From NCBI RefSeq assembly GCF_945873775.1, contig NZ_CAMCEC010000016.1, positions 1-52,741 of the forward strand: a stretch of DNA of 52,741 bases. Direction: 5' to 3'. A model generated the notes under the pieces. That model was not told where the DNA came from. It ran no database searches and worked only from the letters and a program-made list of their open reading frames with translations. Position numbers and translations under genes: made by a program. Below, piece by piece: positions 48,665-52,741 of the stretch (positions are counted from its first letter, which is position 1; each line of letters opens with the position of its first letter). Source of the stretch: an uncultured Treponema sp. (GTDB taxonomy: Bacteria > Spirochaetota > Spirochaetia > Treponematales > Treponemataceae).

Positions 48665-49717
48665 TTATATAATCGCTTCAACAAAAGAATTGATTTCTTC
48701 CACAAGGCTTTCATCTGGAATAAACCGTGAAACCTTTGAAACCTTTGCCTTTGTCAAAAGCTCTCTCGCAGTCTTTTCGTCAACTCCGCGGCTCTGCATA
48801 TAGAAAAGTTTTTCCATATCAACTTTGCCAATTGAGCACCCATGGCGGCCTTCAACAGCTTCCTCATCGCAAAGAATAACAGGAAGGCTTTTGTTCACAA
48901 CGTCCGGGCTAAGTAAAAGAACATCCTCCTGCTCATCTCCCACTGAATCCGCGCAGCCTTTCTTAAAGTCGATTGTGCCTCGCCAAGTTTTTTTCGCCTT
49001 TTCAAGCAAAACTCCGTCTACAGAAAAACGGCTTTCACTGCTTTTGCCTGTCTGCAGCGCAACCTGGTTCATGTCAAGGAAAGAGTCACCTTTTACAACG
49101 TAGGCTGCTCTTCCCAAGAAACGGCTCTTGTATCCTTCAAGGGTATTGAAAGTTCCGCTGAACGTTTTTTTTCCGCCAAGTTCAAGCTCCGTTATTTCTA
49201 TAGTCGCATTGTCCTTGCAGTTTGAGCCAACTGAATTAAAATGCACGGCGTTTTTTCCAAGCAAGTTCACACAGCAAATATGCACGTGCGAATTCTCTTG
49301 TGCAAGCACACGGATTCTAACTCCAAGCTGAGCATTTAAAAGTTCCGGTTCACTTTTATAGACAAAAATATAAGAAGCCTGCGCATTTTCCTTTGCCTGG
49401 ATTACAATGTCGCAAACAGAAGCTTCATTTTCCTGCGCAAAAAGTTCAATTTTCTGAACCTGATTTTTGGATTCCGCTGTAAAAAGCAAAGTCTTTATTC
49501 CGTTTTTCTGCAAAAGAGAATCAAACTTCTTGTCAAAGTTTTCACCAAGCCCGGTTTTTATTGAATCATAGCAAGCTGAATTTTCAATTTCCTTTGCGCC
49601 AGAAACTGCATCGCAAGCTTTAAATTCACTGCTGAACTCAAGGCGTGTTCTGTTTATATTCAAAAAATTCCAAGTGAGGCTTGGAAACTGGTTTACGTCT
49701 ATTTCAAAATTTTCCAT
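48665..49717 (-). CDS. sufD: Fe-S cluster assembly protein SufD
   Basis: A 350-residue SufB/SufD-family protein that forms the SufBC2D scaffold complex. The parallel beta-helix core is visible (VRIRVLAQENSHVHICCVNL, ATIEITELELGGKKTFSGTF), with the closing CDEEAVEGRHGCSIGKVDME and FYMQSRGVDEKTARELLTKA found in all SufB/D proteins. It lacks the longer N-terminus of SufB. It starts 11 nt after sufB and precedes sufS by 10 nt, so it belongs to the same operon. Confidence 0.92.
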   Translation of the reverse strand: MENFEIDVNQFPSLTWNFLNINRTRLEFSSEFKACDAVSGAKEIENSACYDSIKTGLGENFDKKFDSLLQKNGIKTLLFTAESKNQVQKIELFAQENEASVCDIVIQAKENAQASYIFVYKSEPELLNAQLGVRIRVLAQENSHVHICCVNLLGKNAVHFNSVGSNCKDNATIEITELELGGKKTFSGTFNTLEGYKSRFLGRAAYVVKGDSFLDMNQVALQTGKSSESRFSVDGVLLEKAKKTWRGTIDFKKGCADSVGDEQEDVLLLSPDVVNKSLPVILCDEEAVEGRHGCSIGKVDMEKLFYMQSRGVDEKTARELLTKAKVSKVSRFIPDESLVEEINSFVEAII

Positions 49718-49728
49718 TCGCTAGCCCC

Positions 49729-51144
49729 TTACATGCTGCCTTTCATTTCAAGCTGAATCAAGTTGTTCATTTCAACAGCGTACTCAAGCGGAAGCTCCTT
49801 GCTCACAGGATTTGCAAAGCCGGAAACAATCATAGCCCTTGCGTCCTCCTCGCTGATTCCGCGGCTCATAAGATAAAAAATCGCCTTGTTTGAAATGCGG
49901 CCAATCTTTGCCTCGTGTCCAATGTCGCAGTCATCTGTCATTACGTTCATTGCAGGAACTGTATCGCTGCGGCTTTCGTCATCAAGCATAAGTGAAGAGC
50001 AGTCCACGCTCGCCTTTGAGTTTTTTGCGTCTTTGTTCACGACAATGGAACTTCTGTAAGTGCAAGCTCCGCCGCCTTTTGAAATTGACTTGGTGTTTAT
50101 TACAGTTGAAGTGTTTTTTCCAATGTGAACCATCTTTGCGCCAGTATCAAGATTCTGGCCTTTTCCTGCGAAAGTGATTCCAGTAAATTCAACGCTTGAA
50201 TTGTCGCCCTTTAAAATTGTAGTCGGATACAAATATGAAATGTGGCTTCCAAAACTGCCGGAAACCCATTCCATGCGTCCGTTTTCTTCAACAATGGCGC
50301 GCTTTGTATTCAGGTTGTACATATTCTTTGACCAGTTTTCAATTGTTGAATAACGCAGCCGGGCATTTTTCTTTACATAAAGCTCAACACAGCCGGCATG
50401 AAGATTCGCCACATTGTACTTTGGAGCGGAACAGCCTTCAATAAAGTGCAAGTCCGCGCCTTCGTCCACAATAATCAGCGTATGCTCAAACTGTCCTGCT
50501 CCAGCCGCATTCAGCCTGAAATATGACTGCAAAGGAATCTTTACCTTTACATTTTTTGGAACATAGACAAAGCTTCCGCCGCTCCAAACAGCACCGTGGA
50601 GAGCCGCAAATTTATGGTCAGACGGAGGAACAAGGTGCATAAAATATTCCTTTACCATTCCGCCCCATTCATCGCTTTTTAACGCCGACTCAAAGTCCGT
50701 GTAGATTACGCCCTGTTCCGCAACTTCTTTTATAACATTGTGGTAGACAACTTCGCTGTCATACTGCGCTCCAACTCCGGCAAGGCTTTCACGCTCGGCT
50801 TCTGGAATTCCAAGCTTTTCAAAAGTGTCCTTTATGTCTTTTGGAACATCTGCCCACTTTGCAGCCATTTCAGTTTTAGGCTTTACATAAGTTACGATTT
50901 TCTGAATGTCCAAGTCGCGGATGTCAGGTCCCCAGTCAGGCTCATTTATCTCGTTAAACAAATGAAGGCTTTTTAAGCGGAATTCTTTCATCCATTCAGG
51001 GTCGTTTTTTTCCTCGCTTAGCTTTTGGACAATTGAATCGTCAAGACCTGCGCGGATTTTATAAAAGTCCCTGTCGCTTTCCTCGTAGCGGAAATCATAA
51101 AGAGAACGGTCAATATCTGAAACTTTTGTTTTTTCTTCGCCCAT
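49729..51144 (-). CDS. sufB: Fe-S cluster assembly protein SufB
   Basis: A 471-residue SufB, the central subunit on which the nascent Fe-S cluster forms in the SufBC2D complex. FKSALKSDEWGGMVKEYFMH-like N-region, then GAVWSGGSFVYVPKNVKVKI, NLHAGCVELYVKKNARLRYS, STIENWSKNMYNLNTKRA and the C-terminal HEAKIGRISNKAIFYLMSRG are near-invariant in the family. ATG at 51144 has AGGAAA 8 nt upstream; a TTG two codons earlier is not needed. It lies 15 nt after sufC. Confidence 0.95.
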   Translation of the reverse strand: MGEEKTKVSDIDRSLYDFRYEESDRDFYKIRAGLDDSIVQKLSEEKNDPEWMKEFRLKSLHLFNEINEPDWGPDIRDLDIQKIVTYVKPKTEMAAKWADVPKDIKDTFEKLGIPEAERESLAGVGAQYDSEVVYHNVIKEVAEQGVIYTDFESALKSDEWGGMVKEYFMHLVPPSDHKFAALHGAVWSGGSFVYVPKNVKVKIPLQSYFRLNAAGAGQFEHTLIIVDEGADLHFIEGCSAPKYNVANLHAGCVELYVKKNARLRYSTIENWSKNMYNLNTKRAIVEENGRMEWVSGSFGSHISYLYPTTILKGDNSSVEFTGITFAGKGQNLDTGAKMVHIGKNTSTVINTKSISKGGGACTYRSSIVVNKDAKNSKASVDCSSLMLDDESRSDTVPAMNVMTDDCDIGHEAKIGRISNKAIFYLMSRGISEEDARAMIVSGFANPVSKELPLEYAVEMNNLIQLEMKGSM

Positions 51145-51159
51145 AAACAAATTTCCTGA

Positions 51160-51999
51160 TTAAAGTCCGCCATTGGCAGCGTTCATCTTTACAGCGTCCA
51201 TTGCAGCTTTTGCAGCGGCGGCAAGCTGTTCCTTGCGCTCGGCATCTTTTATTTCCTGCGGAATAAAGCCGTCAAATCCTTCCTCGTTTATCTTCTGAAC
51301 AAGGCTTCCGTCCCCGGTATGAACAAGCCGGCCTTTTACAATTATATGGGTTTTATCCACGGAAAGATTTTCAAGAATTCTAGTTGAATGGGTTATTACA
51401 ATAAGAGAACCGCCGGAAGCTTCCATGTATTTTTTGATTCCCTCGGAAACAATGCGGCAGGCGTCAACATCAAGCCCTGAATCCGTTTCGTCAAGAATGG
51501 CAAGCTTAGGCTTAAGCATCAAAAGCTGAAGGATTTCACTCTTCTTTTTTTCTCCTCCGCTGAATCCAACATTTAAATCGCGGGAAGCATAGCTGTGGTC
51601 CATTTTAAGAAGATCCATGTTTTTTTCAAGCTCGCGGCTGAACTGCATGAGCTTTACTTTCTGGCCTGTAACCTGCTGCATGGACGAGCGGATAAACGAC
51701 TCAAGCGAAACGCCCGGAACTTCAAGCGGCTCCTGAAAGCTAAGAAAAATGCCTGCCTTTGCCCTTTTGTCCGCGGAATCAGAAGTGATGTCCTGACCGT
51801 TAAAGACAATTTTTCCGCCGGTTACAGAATATTCGGGACTTCCCATCAAAGTATAGCCCAAAGTTGATTTTCCAGCTCCGTTCGGTCCCATAAGAACATG
51901 GATTTCTCCAGGAGCAACGTCCAATGAAATATTTTTAAGAATCTGTTTTTCGCCAACAGATGTGCACAAATCTTGAATTGAAAGCAGCGGTTCTGCCAT
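51160..51999 (-). CDS. sufC: Fe-S assembly ATPase SufC
   Basis: A 279-residue ABC-type ATPase that powers the SufBCD scaffold. Walker A is GPNGAGKSTLG, the signature is VGFSGGEKKKSEIL and Walker B is LAILDETDSGLD; the H-loop His lies in LIVITHSTRIL. The Ala-rich tail (KEQLAAAAKAAMDAVK) extends about 25 residues beyond typical SufC and is predicted helical. ATG at 51999 is preferred because AGGA lies 6 nt upstream; an ATG four codons earlier supplies that site. It is the first gene of the operon. Confidence 0.95.
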   Translation of the reverse strand: MAEPLLSIQDLCTSVGEKQILKNISLDVAPGEIHVLMGPNGAGKSTLGYTLMGSPEYSVTGGKIVFNGQDITSDSADKRAKAGIFLSFQEPLEVPGVSLESFIRSSMQQVTGQKVKLMQFSRELEKNMDLLKMDHSYASRDLNVGFSGGEKKKSEILQLLMLKPKLAILDETDSGLDVDACRIVSEGIKKYMEASGGSLIVITHSTRILENLSVDKTHIIVKGRLVHTGDGSLVQKINEEGFDGFIPQEIKDAERKEQLAAAAKAAMDAVKMNAANGGL

Positions 52000-52069
52000 A
52001 GGATTCCTCATTTTAAATGTAGTAGGCTTTTTTAAACCGAAGTTCTAAAAAGTTCCCATGTATGACTAA

Positions 52070-52098
52070 AATATACTGATATTATAGGAAAATTGCAA
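52070..52098 (-). promoter_or_regulatory. Promoter of the suf operon
   Basis: On the - strand TTGCAA (52098-52093), 17-bp spacer and TATATT (52075-52070), giving a leader of about 60 nt before sufC. No IscR- or SufR-type operator was recognised around it. Confidence 0.5.
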
Positions 52099-52117
52099 TG
52101 TTTAGGAATCAAGTCCC

Positions 52118-52332
52118 CAGGGCAAACGCATTATAAATGTATTCAGCATAAAACTGGCTTTCAGGCACGGTTTCCTGGTTCAAAATCGCGCAATAATGCG
52201 CTACACGCTGATTGTTGCAAAGTAACTATAGAATTGCCCGCTCACGCGGTCGCAACAATCAGAGTGTTTTTGCCCCAGGAACCGTTTCTTCGCGCAAACT
52301 TTACTTAAATTATTTATAATGCGTTTGCCCTG
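52118..52332. mobile_element. 215-bp MITE with 21-bp perfect terminal inverted repeats
   Basis: The ends CAGGGCAAACGCATTATAAA(T) and its exact complement at 52312-52332 are 21-bp perfect inverted repeats. The same 10 bp, ATCAAGTCCC, directly flanks both sides (52108-52117 and 52333-52342), as expected for a target-site duplication. Inside, TGATTGTTGC (52211 region) is inverted as GCAACAATCA, CGGTTTCCTGG as CCAGGAACCG, and GCGCAATAATGCGC is a hairpin, so nearly the whole element folds back. It contains no transposase and must have been moved in trans. Confidence 0.8.
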
Positions 52333-52452
52333 ATCAAGTCCCAGAGCTTCAGCATGAAAAATAAAAACGATAATATTTTACGTCAAATACTATTAAAAAA
52401 TCAAATGAAAAATAACTTATTTTGTACAGTTATAACGAAGATTTATTTAAAG

Positions 52453-52500
52453 GGGGACAGATCTTATTTCGTGTAAAGTGGGAACAGACCTTATTTCGTG
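52453..52500 (+). repeat. Two 21-bp direct repeats GGGRACAGAYCTTATTTCGTG
   Basis: GGGGACAGATCTTATTTCGTG-type units end at 52473 and 52500 (27-bp spacing, two or three differences). Similar words accompany REP-associated tyrosine transposase genes in many bacteria, but no such gene is visible here. The gap 52012-52684 otherwise holds the suf promoter and the MITE; 52501-52684 is AT-rich with nothing recognised. Confidence 0.5.
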
Positions 52501-52684
52501 AGGAAAAAAAGTAATTTAATTATTCTTGGCAAAAATCGAGATAGAATAGACTGTTTTTGTAGATTTGATTTAACACAAGTTAATACAATTAATTTTCTTA
52601 AGGAATGAATAAATCCATTGTATTTTGAAAAAAAATGTGATAAATTTTTATAAAAAATTGCAAGAATTTAAAATTAGCAAAAAC

Positions 52685-52741
52685 ATGATAAATATGGAAA
52701 AATTTAAGCTCATTTCAACTTTATTTATTTCAATTCTTCTA
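52685..52741 (+). CDS. Start of a possible secreted protein, cut by the window end
   Basis: Nineteen codons are visible. ATG at 52685 (or 52694) is followed by a short basic stretch and the hydrophobic run LISTLFISILL, which would suit a signal peptide. There is no convincing ribosome binding site, and a weak TTGAAA...TATAAA promoter lies about 40 nt upstream. Too short for identification. Confidence 0.3.
   Translation, partial: MINMEKFKLISTLFISILL

Noticed and set aside
52012..52100. IscR or SufR operator before the suf operon
   Set aside because: No convincing dyad of either type was seen around the promoter.
52118..52332. Integron attC site
   Set aside because: The RYYYAAC/GTTRRRY boxes are not positioned as required, whereas perfect terminal repeats and a 10-bp duplication support a MITE.

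Overview
The window looks like chromosomal DNA of a spirochaete, most probably a host-associated Treponema-like anaerobe. The evidence is low GC content, a spirochaete-type FliG paralogue, a pallilysin-related-adhesin-like protein, many cleaved lipoproteins and beta-barrel proteins, a zinc-LID adenylate kinase, a 'sufCBDSU' Fe-S operon and an Rpn/PD-(D/E)XK protein. The genus is inferred from gene families only; there is no rRNA here.

1-11.7 kb is one long leftward surface-polysaccharide operon. In transcription order it holds a small unknown protein, a Wzx-type flippase, a secreted deacetylase-like protein with a G9 tract, a radical SAM/polysaccharide-pyruvyltransferase fusion, a GT2, an AT-rich membrane-protein gene, a GT1, an EpsG-like polymerase and two more GT2s. 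Most genes overlap by 4 bp. The membrane-protein gene and the GT1 each continue in the same frame across one TAA codon, and the last GT2 is short, so this cluster looks partly decayed or phase-switched.

11.7-14.6 kb is a regulatory island: two XRE regulators, an ImmA/IrrE-type metalloprotease, an HU-like/DUF4469 protein behind three consecutive hairpins, and a tandem array of 23-bp dyads. 14.6-27.6 kb is housekeeping: clpB, a tocopherol-cyclase-like protein, an M16C peptidase, fliG, htrA, mntP, a radical-SAM-like remnant and asnA. 27.8-34.6 kb carries galT, a secreted DRGH nuclease, a CapA-like lipoprotein and a DEAH helicase, with palindromic repeats, a fold-back element and a second 23-bp dyad array between them.

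34.7-44.2 kb is envelope-rich: an Rpn-family protein, then a leftward operon of two lipoproteins (one with a G8 tract, one with a 24-bp in-frame tandem repeat) and a TonB-dependent receptor. That operon follows a structured leader resembling the 5' core of a cobalamin riboswitch. A porin-like protein, another lipoprotein and a large membrane-anchored protein come next. 44.2-52.0 kb is housekeeping again: adk, tyrS, tRNA-Glu, tRNA-Gln, an orphan RHH antitoxin-like gene and the suf operon. The right end holds a 215-bp element with perfect 21-bp terminal inverted repeats and a 10-bp direct duplication, and the start of a truncated CDS.

Three genome-scale patterns stand out. First, several genes have a good -35/-10 promoter only 6-8 nt before the start codon, which suggests leaderless mRNAs. 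Second, a family of about 140-bp palindromic elements (TGTCATT...AATGACA) lies in many intergenic gaps. Third, two unrelated-looking 23-bp tandem arrays keep a dyad while its sequence changes in a compensatory way.
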